A model generated the notes under the pieces. That model was given only the letters and a program-made list of their open reading frames with translations, was not told the origin of the DNA and did not search any database. Below, piece after piece: positions 20,167 to 31,914 of a stretch of 64,000 nucleotides of DNA. Position 1 is the first letter of the stretch; each line of letters opens with the position of its first letter. The DNA comes from Diplonema papillatum (lineage: Eukaryota; Euglenozoa; Diplonemea; Diplonemida; Diplonemidae), in contig JAPJBO010000849.1 in NCBI GenBank assembly GCA_030068145.1, positions 1-64,000 on the forward strand, read 5' to 3'. Both the position numbers and the translations under genes were made by a program.

Positions 20167-20722
20167 ATGTGGCACGCGTTCTGAGCGTCGCAATGCGTCG
20201 AAAAGAGTGATCAGTGGATTCATGCCTCTTGCTGTCCTGATGTGAGCACACGCTAGGGCCTCGTCTAGAAGATAAGAATGAGAACAGAAGAACGAAACTG
20301 AAATAAAAGCAGGAAAAAAGAGAACCGGAATACCCAACCAAGAACACACACACACACACACCAAAAAGGATAATACAAAAAATAATAAAAAAAGAGCAAC
20401 AGAACATCGCATATTGTTTCTTTTTCTTTTCTTTCATTTCTTCAGCCTTTTCACCCCCCCCCCCCCCGCGCTACTCATGGTCCTCCTCAGTGCATTGTCT
20501 TTTTCAATTTATTACTGAAGTTATTTGTCTTTGTGGGAGGGGAACGAAAGACACATACTTCCAGTGATTTTCTTGTACCTTTCTACGTTGTGAACCGAAT
20601 ATGAAAGTTCTTTTCTTTTGCTCGAGCCCTCCGTGCGACACAGCTACGTGCCTCTGTGCGATCAAACGTGCACGTACAAGAATGCAGCCAGTGCATTCCG
20701 ATCATGAACACCAACATCCCCA
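20167..20722. other. Gene-free region
   Basis: Short (CA)n at 20345-20360 and a C run at 20453-20467. No supported gene. Confidence 0.4.
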
Positions 20723-20881
20723 CCGTCTCGACAAGCTTGTGTTCAGCGCGAGCGCCAAGCCCCAAGGTGCGCCAAGCCTTGATGCTTTAGTTTGGGAAAT
20801 CGGTAGCCACTCGGCCCGTGGCTCTGCAGTACCGCCGAACACGTGAAGCTTGGCTCCCGTGTAGCAGGCTTTCCCTGGTAC
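20723..20881 (-). mobile_element. (TTC)n-tailed SINE, truncated copy
   Basis: Matches the 5' ~155 bp (minus-strand sense) of the SINE complete at 38184-38472, 52267-52560 and 53498-53780. It begins at the same GGTACCAGGGAAAGCC end (read on minus) but stops short of the 3' half and the (TTC)n tail. No target duplication recognised. Confidence 0.75.
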
Positions 20882-20889
20882 CCGCCTGG

Positions 20890-23477
20890 AACCAGTCGAA
20901 AAAAAGAGAAACCTGCACTGGGGGTGGGAACGATGTATGGTAGAGATAAAGCCGAGCAGCACGTGATCACCTGGCCTTGGCTCGGTGGAACAAGGTCTGG
21001 CCGTCGGAAAAAAAAAGGTACTCGAAAATCTTCAGGCGGGAACAAACAGCGAACAGGACTCCCGATTCCTCTCGTCTCTTCTTTCATACAACAGGGAACA
21101 CACGTAAGCAAGCTTTCACTCTAAAAACGAGGCCCTTCGATCAACCAGTTATGACAAAAAGAGTTTGGGGGGAAAAAAAAACAGGAAGAGAGAACAGTCT
21201 AACAACTGTGGTAAAAGTACCGTAAAACCTAAAAAAAAAAAAAATACTCTTTCACCGCTCACAAGGCAGTGCTTCTCTTTTTTTAGAGTTAAAGTTTGAG
21301 CCTCTCCCCCCACCCGCCCCTTTTTTTGTCGTCGACTTTTTCTCTTCGCTGAACTCTCGTCCCCCCTGTCCCATCCATTTTCCCTTCAGAAAGATTTCCA
21401 CATTTGCCCCGTTTGTTTTTTCCTTCCACCCACCCCCCAAGCCTCTACGGTCAACCGGAGACTTTTAATTCGCCGGCACCTTAAACCGCAAAAAACAAAA
21501 AAATAAAAAACGCTTCTTTTTCTCCCCCCCCATCTCCCTCGACTTTCTACATCCATTCGCGCGCTGAAGGTGTTTAATCACATCGACTGCTTGCATGACT
21601 GCGTCCATACAAAAGCCATCTGAGGCGATCAAAACGCAACTCGTCTGTCGTGTATTGAATGCACAGGGTCGCAGGGTAGAAGGAAAAAAGAAACCGTCTA
21701 GAAGAACCCCAGCTCGGCTTCAGCTACTTACTACTAAACTTACACTCATAAACCCCAAGCGAACTCCAACTCTGGACAGCTGGAAGGCTACAACAATCCC
21801 CAAGAAAAACACGGTTCCACGAGAACAGACAGTTACGTACCGTATGTAAGGGGGCAGCATCAAAAAGAGGGGGACCCACCTATACTCTTACCTGTACCAC
21901 CTTGTGAATTACACCCCGTCCTGTGCATTTAGTCGGAAACTGGCCGAGTTGCTTTCTCGTCGCTGCATATTCAAAACAGGAAAATAAAAGGCTCAGGTCG
22001 GAAGAGAAACGATGGCTCAAATTGAGTTGATGAAAAAAAAAAATTGCAAACATTATAATATTATCCATCTTGGTTCGACCTCCCACTACCTCCATTCAAG
22101 ACCGAAAGAAAACCTTTTTCGAGAAGCTGGACTCTGACACGACCCCCCCCCACCCCCCCCAATCTCCCGATTTTTACCCCGCGTATCTTCATCCATTCGA
22201 ATGGTTTGTCCCAAAAATCTTTCGTCTCTATCTTCTCACCTACCGTTCTTTTTGCTTTGAGAATGCTGAACCAGATTGTCTTTTTTGTTTTCGTTTTTGT
22301 TTTTTTGATCCCCCGCAAGACCCTTCCTCCTCGCCCGTAATCTATCCAAACACTACATTGCTCAAACCCTTCACATGTGATTCCTGTGCTCAAAATATCT
22401 CGGTAGCTCAACACCTCTTCTCGTAGGAACCCTGTGTTCTCCTCGCACATTTTCTACCTTTCCCCCTCCCCATCAGAAAAGATCTTTCCTCCACCGCGTC
22501 CGTAGGTCTACCGAACGGCGGTGTTCTGCCCACACGCTTAGCTCAAGTTCCCGTCCCCTGGCCCCTTGCTGCATCCTCCTGGATGTTTCCCGTTCACATT
22601 TTTTTGTCCCCGTTTCTTTCGTTTTTGTGCGCGTGTTTTTTTTTTTTTTTTTGAGAGAGAGCGTGACAGCGTTAGAGCGCCCTCCGTTCTTCTTGCAGGT
22701 CAAGGGAGAACGTCGAATCGCACCTGTTTCCCAGGGCCTCGCCGCCGTTCGTGTGGCAGGTAATAGGTGTGCCAATGAGAAGGGAATTGGATCCCTTCAT
22801 GAAATGGGAATGGCGTTCGATCAATGGATCTTGAATGCGAGCGACTAGACGATTCTTAAAAAAAATCGACTAGTCCCGTGAGGTTCACGCTGCGAAGGCA
22901 CGGATCGATTGTGGAAAAACAGGTTGCTCGAATTTGAACCATGGAGAACGGAGACGCTCCGTCCAGAAATAGTACGCCAGGAGAGCATTTCGATTCCCTG
23001 CCGTATGGTCGCGCTGTTTCGCCCAGTCAAAACGAGCGGAAGGGTGAGAAAAGAGGACGAGAAAAAGAAGAAGAAAAACGAGAAACATATGTACCACTTT
23101 CAGCGCGTCGGCTTCGGTAGTCACAGAAGAATTATTAAAACCGACGTTCGGCTTGAACGAACGTGCGCGGGATCTTGCCCGCAAGGAAAAAATAGTACAC
23201 AGTCTCCCCAGAACTCTGCTAGCTACGGCTTCGCGGAATCTTTGGAGTCGAAAAATGAATACAAAAAAAAGTGAAAGCGAATTGGAGCAGGCACCGCTAC
23301 TATTCTATATAATCCCCACCAGGCAGATTCTGTCTTCTTCTTTTTGCTTCATAGCACTTGGAGTTGATGGGGCCGCCGCGACCTCAAAAAAAGAGGAAAA
23401 AGGAACAAAAAGGCGGGAAATTGATATGAAAACACGGCCACTGGGATTACCCCTTTTGCCGTTCCCAATTTTTTTTG
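20890..23477. other. Gene-free region with small repeat fragments
   Basis: Holds degraded tail cores at ~21113-21127, ~21279-21300 (minus) and 21443-21480, A/T/C homopolymers, and an exon-like segment at 22699-22759. No frame longer than ~150 codons and none recognisable. Confidence 0.45.
22699..22759 (+). other. Exon-like segment with splice-site consensus (61 nt)
   Basis: Preceded by CCTCCGTTCTTCTTGCAG and followed by GTAATA after CAG. The segment is GC-rich and open in one frame (VKGERRIAPVSQGLAAVRVA). No homology recognised and no neighbouring exon found. Confidence 0.2.
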
Positions 23478-23480
23478 CAC

Positions 23481-23913
23481 AGTACATTTGTACTGTAGGG
23501 AACATTTCCGGAGGAACGGTTGCACACGAAAGAGATAGCAAAGCCAGCAGTGCTTTTACAGGAAGCCCCCGCCCGAGAGGTTTGTATCCTGTCCACGTCA
23601 AGAACTAAAACCCTGTTGTCTCATCATCCTCATTCAGTGTCATCATCCTTGGCCTTGTATATACATAGTGCGTTGCTCAGGGTAGTCGAAGGCCTGACAA
23701 TCACACTAATGCAACACATCTTTGGTCACTTGCATATATAGTGCGTTGCTCAGGGTAGTCGAAGGCCTGACAATCACACAATAATGCAACACATCTTTGG
23801 TCACTTGTATACATAGTGCGTTGCTCAGGGTAGTCGGAGGCCTGACAATCACACTAATGCAACCCATCTTTGGTCACTTGATGCTGATCGTTCACCGAAC
23901 CGGAAATGTTGTT
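23481..23913. repeat. ~210-bp terminally inverted element, copy 2, expanded by internal tandem repeats
   Basis: The left end GGGAACATTTCCGGA starts at 23498, the right end CCGGAAATGTT finishes at 23910, and the outer palindrome AGTACATTTGTACT is present. Between the left half and the right-half block TTTGGTCACTTGATGCTGATCG lies a ~74-bp unit repeated three times, doubling the element's length. Confidence 0.75.
23668..23880. repeat. Tandem repeat, ~73-75 bp x 3
   Basis: Units start at GTGCGTTGCTCAGGGTAGTC (23668, 23741, 23816) and end in CATCTTTGGTCACTTG. The end block is also part of the host element, suggesting the array arose inside it. Confidence 0.85.
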
Positions 23914-24016
23914 ATCTGTGCGTTGCCATCCTCGATTCAGATAGCGAGCCCCCTCAGTAGAACGCAGGTGGAAGCACCACATGCAACGCCTCAGGACACA
24001 TCTTCCCATACTGCCG

Positions 24017-24075
24017 CAACTCGTCCGGAGACTCTAAAGCCCCGGAGGTTCAAGCGAACTTTCACCTCTAAAAAG
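24017..24075 (+). repeat. Conserved 54-nt tail core, subfamily I
   Basis: CTCGTCCGGAGACTCTAAAGCCCCGGAG, then GTTCAAGCGAACTTTCACCTCTAAAAA. One of the best-preserved copies. Confidence 0.75.
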
Positions 24076-24323
24076 GCAGCACCGCGGCCTGCCTTCCACT
24101 CCAAAAACGTAATTCGATACTCGCTCAGGAGCGCAACCCGCGAGGGCTGAAAAAGTCCTCGTCGACCCTGTCTGGAAGGGCCTCCCCGTGCAACTGAATA
24201 AAAATCAGTCCCTCCGTCACGCCTAGGCACGTTTTCGAGTGTAGAGAAATGGTGTTTCCCCCATGGAGGGGGGTGCCGCTGTTAGAGCCGGTACGCGCGT
24301 TTCCATCCGTCCCCCCCCCCCCC

Positions 24324-24626
24324 TTCCTTTTTACCCCTGCAAACCCGTGAATAGGTGCTACGGGAGTATCTGGCAACCGCTGCTTAACATCATGTACTTA
24401 AAAGAACTCAATGCTTAACAGTGCTCACGTGGGCGGTGTCTTCGGACAGCACCTCGTGATGTTCGCATCCACAAGACAAAGAAGACAGTGGAATGGTCGT
24501 TACCTGGTCGGGTTTCGCTCGCGACCGTTTCCTGAACAATCCTCCACTAAATCCGCGGTTAAATAACCTGGTCTCAGTGTTGCAAGCACCACGCGCTTTT
24601 CAAACCCAAGAAACATTTTCCCCCCA
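24324..24626 (+). repeat. ~280-bp dispersed repeat, copy 1 (also at 40712-40984)
   Basis: Preceded by a C run. Near-identical to 40712-40984 from CTTTTTACCCCTGCAAACCC to AAACCCAAGAAACATTTTCC. Differs by an extra ~31 nt (~24391-24421) ending in a second GCTTAAC. That extra block also occurs at 49300-49327. Non-coding. Confidence 0.85.
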
Positions 24627-24872
24627 GCGAACATCGCAAGACACGGCTCTGTACGCCCATACTGAATGGTCGGAAAGGCAAAACAACATACTATATCTTA
24701 AAGGAACCCCAGACCCCTAAGTGAACTTGCACTCTAAACCACCGCGTGTAAGGTATGTGGATAATGGCCGAAACCACTTACGATCAACAACAAAGATACA
24801 CCGATTCTCTTACCTCGTGTAACCACCCCCCCTTAAGAACACGCAGGGCACAAATGACACCTACCCACATTG

Positions 24873-24943
24873 CCAAAAGTCGCCCGGAGACTTTAAAACC
24901 CCGGACCCCGAAGTGAACTTGCACTCTAAAAAGCGAACTTGCC
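24873..24943 (+). repeat. Conserved 54-nt tail core, subfamily I
   Basis: GTCGCCCGGAGACTTTAAAACCCCGGA, then GAAGTGAACTTGCACTCTAAAAAG. A partial copy of the same tail lies at 24706-24739. Confidence 0.7.
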
Positions 24944-26268
24944 CTTTCCTCTTTGAATACGACCACCTAAGGAATGCTATACTTATACACGGCTAACGAC
25001 GGAAACGTGAGTAAATAAACCCCTCGGTAGACCCAGAAGCCTTGCGGTCGAAGCTACGCGGTGTGGAGGGTGTGCGAACGCTGAGCGACCTCCTAGTCTT
25101 TCGAACCTGTAGCAGCATTATGCTCTGCTTCGGAGGGAAGGACGTCGCTTTTCGCCCGCAATCGCAGTTTTTCGTGCCCTCCAGGCTCGTGCGTTCTTCT
25201 CCAAGAGGTTTTTCTTCTTCTTCTTCGGGCGAAGAAGTAGTGCTGGAAAGAAAAGTGGCCGCACCCGGCCCTTGTTCTCAAACCACCTCCTCGTACTCGT
25301 AGGGAATACTGTAAACACTACACTTAACTGAACCATCATACAGAGAACTTAACATAACCCCGCACCCTCTCCCTCCCCACGTAAACCCTGAACAACCTTA
25401 ACATCTGGTTGAAACGGGCGAATAGTCGGAGGTCCATTTGCAGGGAGTCTAGGAGACCTTCCAAAGCAGGGTTAACGATTTCCTCTACAACGCACAGAAT
25501 GCAAGCAATTGGCAGAATCGGTTTTTATGTTGCTTTCCTTTGCCGTGTGACTCGTTTGATGCTCGCCTCTTTGCAAAGCCAATGCAGGCAACGACGACGG
25601 TAACTCAAACGAAAGTTCCGACCCCCTCTTGCGAAGCGAGAGTTTGCGGTGCTTGCGTTGCTTGCATTCTAATGCTACACGTAGGAATGAACCACCTTGC
25701 TACAGCTTCCCTTTTCTTTTCCTAAAACTAAGAACTCATTTGACGAAGGTCACCCAGACACTTTAATATCCCGGACGGTCCGTACTTTCACTCTGAAAAC
25801 GAATGTTGCCAACCAAGGATTGGGGTTCCGCATTGGATCGCGAAGCCAGCCCACGTCCTCATACATCTCTTTCTGCCGGTTACACCGTCCTGTCTTTAAA
25901 TGGATACAGAACAGCAGGAACCTCTCCCCCCACACCCCCCCGGGAGACTCAAAAAACACACCGGGGGCGCCATCTCCCCGAGCCCCATAGAAGGGGTGAC
26001 ATGTGCCCCACACTCGAAAACAGTCGTCAGAAGCAGAGTGTGTATCTTTGCCTTCCTCCAGCTCCAAGCAACTCGGCCATAGCTTGGCTAAAAAAACACC
26101 AGTTCGGCAAGCAAGCGGGCAAGTCCTCGATGAGACTGAGCCTCTTCGCCGCGTTTTTGTTTCGCGCTGCAAGAAAGTAGTTTGCAGTAGAAACTCTAAA
26201 TCCCGGATTCTCAAGCGAACTACAACTCTAAAAGCCACAAAGCCACAAATAACGCTAAAAATATTAAG
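24944..26268. other. Gene-free region
   Basis: Diverged tail cores at 25748-25800 and 26187-26233. A Ser-coding TTC run at 25208-25228. No recognisable gene on either strand. Confidence 0.4.
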
Positions 26269-26424
26269 CATTTATTCGGCAAGATAATTTCCGTTTATTT
26301 TGTCGAGGTGTCGGTTTTAGTCCCGAGGGAGGCCCGAGGGGGGTTGCAAACCCCCCCGAGGGCCTCCCGAGGGACTAAAACCGACACCGAGGCAAAATTG
26401 GCGGAAATTATTGCCGAATAAATG
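26269..26424. mobile_element. Foldback element with ~75-bp inverted arms
   Basis: The two halves are near-perfect inverse complements around 26345, from CATTTATTCGGCAA at the left end to GCCGAATAAATG at the right. The inner arms carry GGTGTCGGTTTTAGTCCC and alternating GAGG/CCC blocks around a TTGCAA centre. It would form one long hairpin. Non-coding. Confidence 0.88.
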
Positions 26425-26910
26425 ATTTTATTGGGAAAACTAAATTCCCGAGGGTGGAAACAAAACATCGTTGCTTGGACGGCGTGAAATTTTGATAAGT
26501 CGCGGGGAGTTGATGTGGTGTTAGTTTGCAACGCGAGTGCTCGGCCGCTTGCACATGCACAGCAGGCGATCAGCAGATGAACTCAGACAGCTGGAATCCA
26601 GTGTGCTCAGGCAGACCCACAGATGTTCTTGCAACGAGACTCAAGCACACTGAATTGGTACAAGTTTTCTACGCACTTGGACCTGGAATTCAGCATGGGT
26701 GAGTTCGCTGGCGGTGAACTTCATCTGACACTTACTGGGCTGGAGCGTTCACGGGAGGGGTTTTCTTCACAGGCCTTTGAGCACCGAGGATGAGACACCA
26801 ATGAATTCGGCTCAAAACGAGCTCAAAACACGCGATTTCACTCACCACAGGGAGAAAAAAAATTTTGCGAGGGGTCTCCCCTACAGATTTCTCTGTATAA
26901 CCCCCACGCA

Positions 26911-27146
26911 AAAATAAACGTTTATTTTTTTCGCGATACAAAATAAATTTCGTTTATTTTTTTCACCTGAAATTGGCTGGCGGCACAAAATAAATGCTGC
27001 CACACGAAATAAATTCCAAAAATAAACTCGTTTATTTTTCCGGCCTGTGTAAACACAATGGAATCCTGCCAAAATAAACGAAATTTATCGTCACGCTCCG
27101 CAAGCCATTTCCACCAGAGGGAATTTATTTTTCCCAATAAAAACGA
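26911..27146. repeat. Cluster of AAATAAACG / CGTTTATTT palindromic motifs
   Basis: At least five occurrences of AAATAAAC facing GTTTATTT within 240 bp (26911-26930, 26940-26963, 27020-27040, 27071-27087, 27123-27146). The same motif is in the foldback arm at 26288-26298, so the cluster may be decayed foldback copies. Confidence 0.6.
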
Positions 27147-27294
27147 TAACACTCCCCAAGCACGCCAGCGCAACATCTAGTGCCATATAAGTACCCGGCT
27201 GCATTGGAGCAAGAGGAAGAATGGAATGCGATGGAAGCAAAGCTGAAGGAGGCTTGGCTCTGTTTTTTTCTTCTCTTCCATACATTGTACTGAT

Positions 27295-27470
27295 GGGAGC
27301 ATTTCCGGAACAACGGTTGCACGTACCTGAAAATGACGCAAGGTGGGGAAACGATCAACCGGCACGCACAAACAAAGCGAAGTGTTTGCTTTTTCACCAC
27401 CGTTGGCCAGTTTGGTGCTAGTCGTCCATTTCTTCGTGAACGTGCCAGCCCCAACTCCAGAAATGTTCTT
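27295..27470. repeat. ~210-bp terminally inverted element, copy 3 (diverged)
   Basis: Opens GGGAGCATTTCCGGAACAACGG and closes CCCCAACTCCAGAAATGTTCTT. The interior is partly replaced by sequence (ACGATCAACCGGCACGCAC) that also occurs at 53213-53231. Confidence 0.65.
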
Positions 27471-28076
27471 TCCACACACTTGATACATAATACGCGGATC
27501 ATCATCCAGCAGTCGCAGGTGCACACGTCAGCAGGCTGCCAAGTGCAAAGATACAAGAAAGCACTGCCCGTTGCCCACGAGCAGTACCGTGCATAGCCTG
27601 CCCCGCGAATGTAGAGGAGGAACCCCGGCCAAATCAATAGAAATTCTTTCTGCCGCCGATCGCTGGCAGGTTCCCAATACCGAATGGCAGGGGGTACAAA
27701 AGTACTGGGCGCCCGTCCAAGTACGACCGCTGCCTAGCATACCGCGCGTAGCAGCGAGGAAAACACAATCCAAACGCAAAAAACAGCTTGGCGCCGCTCT
27801 AAAGCTTGGCCTTGGACCTTGGCGGCAATTCGTACTACAAAATATAACCACCCTCTCCTTGCAGAAGCAAGCGCTCTGCGCCGAATTGAAGATGGGGGGT
27901 GTGCGTGTGCAAAGGCCTCTTCTAAGACGTCCCCCGCCCTCTATCCACTTTACCCCCGCTACTACAAGACAAGCATCCATCCCTCGCCCCGTTCTTGTCT
28001 ACCCCCACACCATTCCTTTGCATCTGAGAAGGAATGCCTTTTTTTAATAGTACATTTTGACGGAATTTGTACTGAC
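27471..28076. other. Gene-free region
   Basis: No gene recognised. A 158-codon plus-strand frame (27571-28047) has no family resemblance and runs into the neighbouring repeat. Confidence 0.35.
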
Positions 28077-28393
28077 GGGAACATTTCCGGAACAGCGGTC
28101 GCGCATGAACGAGAAAACGAAGCCAAAGTGCTAATATAATACAAACTTGGCTAGCCGTAGTTAAATACCTACCTCACCCGCCTCACAGCCTCAATGGTCA
28201 ACCGGAGACCCTAAAACACCAAACCTCTAAACCACAATAAACACTATAATACAGGTCCAGAGAGGTTTATACCCTGTACCCGCGAGGACAACAAGAAACT
28301 TTTGCCGTGGGTTTTTTCATCACCTTTGGTCGGTTGATGTTGATCGTCCATTACTTCGTTTATCCGTGAAGCCCCCAACTCCGGAAATTGTTC
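28077..28393. repeat. ~210-bp terminally inverted element, copy 4, interrupted by a SINE
   Basis: GGGAACATTTCCGGAACAGCGG at the left and CCCCCAACTCCGGAAATTGTTC at the right. Colinear with copy 1 except for the inserted 101-bp element at 28144-28244 plus its duplication. Confidence 0.78.
28144..28244 (+). mobile_element. SINE-like element with 9-bp target duplication
   Basis: A 101-bp insert (GGCTAGCCGTAGTTAAA near its start; core GGTCAACCGGAGACC; end CACAATAAACAC) within the element at 28077-28393. TATAATACA occurs on both sides (28135-28143 and 28245-28253), while the uninterrupted copy at 18069-18300 has a single GCTAATACAGG. This proves mobility of the family and sets its ends. Confidence 0.82.
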
Positions 28394-29606
28394 ATGGCTT
28401 CCTTTCGCCGCATTCTAATCACCCCGCGTGCGTGCGCTATGGCTGCTCTTTCCCTCTCCTCCAGAACAGTGCAAGTATTCGTGCGCCATCCGCCCCGAAC
28501 TTGTATCGGTTACATGGCCGGGAAAACCGAGGAAGAAGGTGAGGGGGCAGATGGCCTCTGATCCCGCCCAAGGAAAAGTTATTCGGAAAAACGAATGAAA
28601 GGTGCGAGAAAAAGCGCTGTCTCCCCCCTCTCACGCCCGCCGCCTCTCTCTCTCCGTCCAGCGATATTAGAAGAAAAAGGCTCAAACACAAGGCAGCCGC
28701 GGGCCAGACTTCCCACTCCCTTCCCAGGTCCCACCAACACGCGTATCAGCCTTAAGGTAGCTCTCTCTCTTTGTCAAAAACCCCATACATGCCACGTTCC
28801 CTCCTCGTTCCCCTCAGATGCTAGCTGCCCAGTTGCTACCGTCAGGGGGGTATCGGCACCAAAACAGCCCGGAATTGATACCAGCCAAAACGCTGTGAGA
28901 AGAGCCACGCCCGAGCTTGCTCCGGATAGGCCAGATAACCTGCCCTTGAAGGAATGTGCGCCATGGCGGCCGCAACGCGTTCGATAGGCGCCGCCAAAAC
29001 GACCTCTGCCAGCATGCATGCTTGAAGAAGCATTTTTTTCCGCCGAAAAAACCCCCGATCCGGGGTTTGCAGGAAATGAGCACGCTTTGTGGACAACCCA
29101 AACAGCCAATACGCCCCCTCCAGTCTCTGACTGACTACCCCTCTAGTGCCTCTTTGCAGGGTGCGCACCTCCTTCCGTGTGCACACAGACGCTGACTACC
29201 TCAGCTGTTCCAGCGTCTGCCCGGCGTATCTCTACTGCACCACCGCACTTAGGCGACCACCCCCGCCCTCCCCATCTCTCCCCTTTGAAAATCATCAAAA
29301 ATCAAACTGTCTGCCTCAGGCAAGCCATTTGCGCGATCCTGACGTTGGGCTTTTGGTCCTTTAGTCTGCGCATCGGTCTCCACCTCCTCGAGAAGTTTCT
29401 TCTGGGCATAGTGTTGTCACCTGTTTTTTGGTAATTTCCACAGTACGCCGCCATGCGTCACTTTTTGTTGATGACAACCGCGGTTGTTTCCATAAAAAGC
29501 GAACTTTAACTCTCTCAAAAAAAAAGGGACTTTCCCGTTAGTGCACCTGTATATTTTTCAATTACCGTTCATAAACCTGACATATTCTTTTTTACCACAT
29601 AATACA
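28394..29606. other. Gene-free region
   Basis: No recognisable coding sequence. Minus-strand frames of ~95-115 codons near 28774-29186 overlap one another in different frames and match nothing. Confidence 0.4.
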
Positions 29607-29768
29607 CAAATAGTCCCGGACATGGCTAGCCATAACCCATGACGAAAGCGTGCACTAAATATACAACCCGTAACCACATAGCCCGTTCTTGCTCTCGAGA
29701 ACCCATTCATGAACGGTCACACGGAGACCCTAGAACCCCGGAATTTCAAACGAACTTTAACTCTAAAA
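29607..29768 (+). repeat. SINE-like repeat with CATGGCTAGCC head plus conserved tail, copy 1
   Basis: Head GTCCCGGACATGGCTAGCC, then AACGAAAGCGTGC-like and CAACCCGTAACCACATAGCCC, then the tail core CGGAGACCCTAGAACCCCGGAATTTCAAACGAACTTTAACTCTAAAAAG. Colinear with 35986-36142. Confidence 0.75.
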
Positions 29769-31634
29769 AGAAAAAAAGATATTTGTCGAGGATCTGGAAC
29801 CATTGGTGATGTAGCCAGAAGGCAGTCGTTCATGCGTCCACCGCCCGTTCAGCGCTTGGGGGGTGCGCGTTGTGGGTGTCAACACGGCAGCGCGCTCCGC
29901 CAGCTGGAAAGCAAAATATTCGACTTCAAGCAAGCTCCCGCCGGCGCGGTAAGCCCACCCAAACGGATTGACACTTGCTGTCGGGGGAGAGCCTTTTCCC
30001 CTTCGGTCTGGCCTTCTTTTTCAACATCCCTTCTGTGGTAGAAAAAAAACATCAACAGAAGCGAGAACATCGTCTCTCCACGCGGCTTCCAGTTCTGAGC
30101 TGCATGCCTGCACAGGCTCAGAAACTGCGGAGTGCAAGCACGCATCCCTTTTTCGGTGAGAAAAAGGGAGCTTCCGTCCGAAGGCCCTTCTCAAGGAAAG
30201 GCTAAGAAAGAAGAGAAAATACACACGCATACATAGAAACCCACGGCTCCCTCCTACACTTATTTGTTTTGTCCTTGAACTTGAGCGTTTTCCGGAAGCA
30301 ACGGCCGCAGCGCGATGCGGTTAACGAAGCCAACGAAAACTATCGCTACTGAGAAGAGAGTTGATACTGAGTATACTCTGCGTTGTGCGAGGGAAGAAGA
30401 GTCTTTCGCACAAAGATCCTGCTTGTTTGCTTGTTCGTTGTTCCGTTTCAAAACCGCACCCCACCGTGAACGGGCTTGTTAATCGAGTTCTGAGAGTTCC
30501 AGACTTTTAGCTAGGTTCACCTGCTCGCTCCCCGTCTCGCTACAAACCGCCAGGGCCCAGGCGGCCACGAGGCCCAGTTCAAATAGGCGAGCTCCTTCCC
30601 CCCCCCCACAGAAAGCTACACCGTGCACTAGTCATGCCATTTACTAGCCACTTACCACTGATCTTACTAGTCGTAAATCTTACTGGTCACTGCAGTAGTC
30701 ATTCAGAACACTGTTTTTCCTATGACTGGGGGGGGCCAAGACTGAATTCAAAGCAAATTTCTTCTTGGTGTCCACCACTAGTAGTAGTGACCACCACCAG
30801 CCATCACCCCTGTTTTGCCGAAAAAAGGGGCCCCCCAGAAACCCAAAACTCGAAACCTACCACTCAGGTGGTCCTAAAGTGTGGTCGCAGAAGGCGAAAA
30901 CAAGGCAGCATCATCTCCATGCACGCATCCAAATCACAGGGCAACAGCTACTCGAAGTGGCGGTTCCCGCAGGCCTCTCGGTGTCAATCCGGGTAACCGG
31001 AACGCGCCGCATAAGCCGTCAACGACAGACATGCGTGCAGAAGCGATACCTGCAGAGGGGATGAGACACCATTCAAATCATAAAGGAGGCGAATCCTCCG
31101 ATGACTAACAGGGATTTTCCTGCATGGTTAAAAAATAATTTTTTCACCAAAAAAAAAAAAAATCTTCTCAAAACAGGCCGGTTTAAAAAGGTTTTTTAAC
31201 CACAGGAGTTTCTGGTGAAAACTTTTTTGTGCTTGCAAGGCCAGTGAAACAGAGGCTACAGGACCCGCAAGAGGGGTCTACAAAGTGGTGAAGCAGCAAC
31301 ACGCCCACGAAGGTCGCATACCAGGCTTACACACAGGTCATCCAAAAAACCTCGCTCAACGTGGAAAAAATCTTTCCGGCCATGCTACAGACTCTTTAAC
31401 CATGATTCTCCCGAATTTCGGGGATTAGAATAGCCCCCGATGACTAACTCAAAAAGAAAGAAAACGCTCGAAAAACGCGTCCCGACGAGACGGGTCGCCC
31501 ACACTCACGATCCGGGTAACCGGGGGTGCAGACGTCGATACCAAACGCGCAGGGGGACCTGCCCCTCAGCGATAACCGCGTAAGGAGGGACGATGCACCA
31601 TTTTTCCTCGGGGCGGGTTCTCCTGCGCCTTCGA
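29769..31634. other. Gene-free region
   Basis: A weak, decayed copy of the ~210-bp element is suggested at 30288-30340 (TTTTCCGGAAGCAACGG, GAAGCCAACGAAAA). No supported gene. Confidence 0.35.
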
Positions 31635-31914
31635 AAATACTCGACGTAGCTGCTTCGACTCCGAATGGAAGGGGGGAAATATAGAGGTAAGGGGCAAATA
31701 CAATACAAACACAATCTGATTTGTTCTTTCGCCTACACCACCGTGTGTGTTGTTTTCTTCTTCTTGTGTTTGTGTGATTTGTCGTGTAGGGGTAGACCCG
31801 CATGACCTCACGTCCGTTCAACACGTGGTTCGGCAGTTACAGCACTTGGGATCCCTTCGGTTCTTTGTCGGGCAGCATCGTCGAGCATTTCCTTTCAAGC
31901 TGGCGCTTGTGTAA
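31635..31914 (-). repeat. ~290-bp dispersed repeat, minus-strand copy
   Basis: Inverse of 44968-45267. It carries ACATAAGCGCCAGCTTG-type head (minus strand), GATCCCAAGTGCTGTAACTG, GAACGGACGTGAGGTCATG and a GATTGTGTTTGTATTG block. A third copy is at 58626-58882. Non-coding. Confidence 0.8.
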
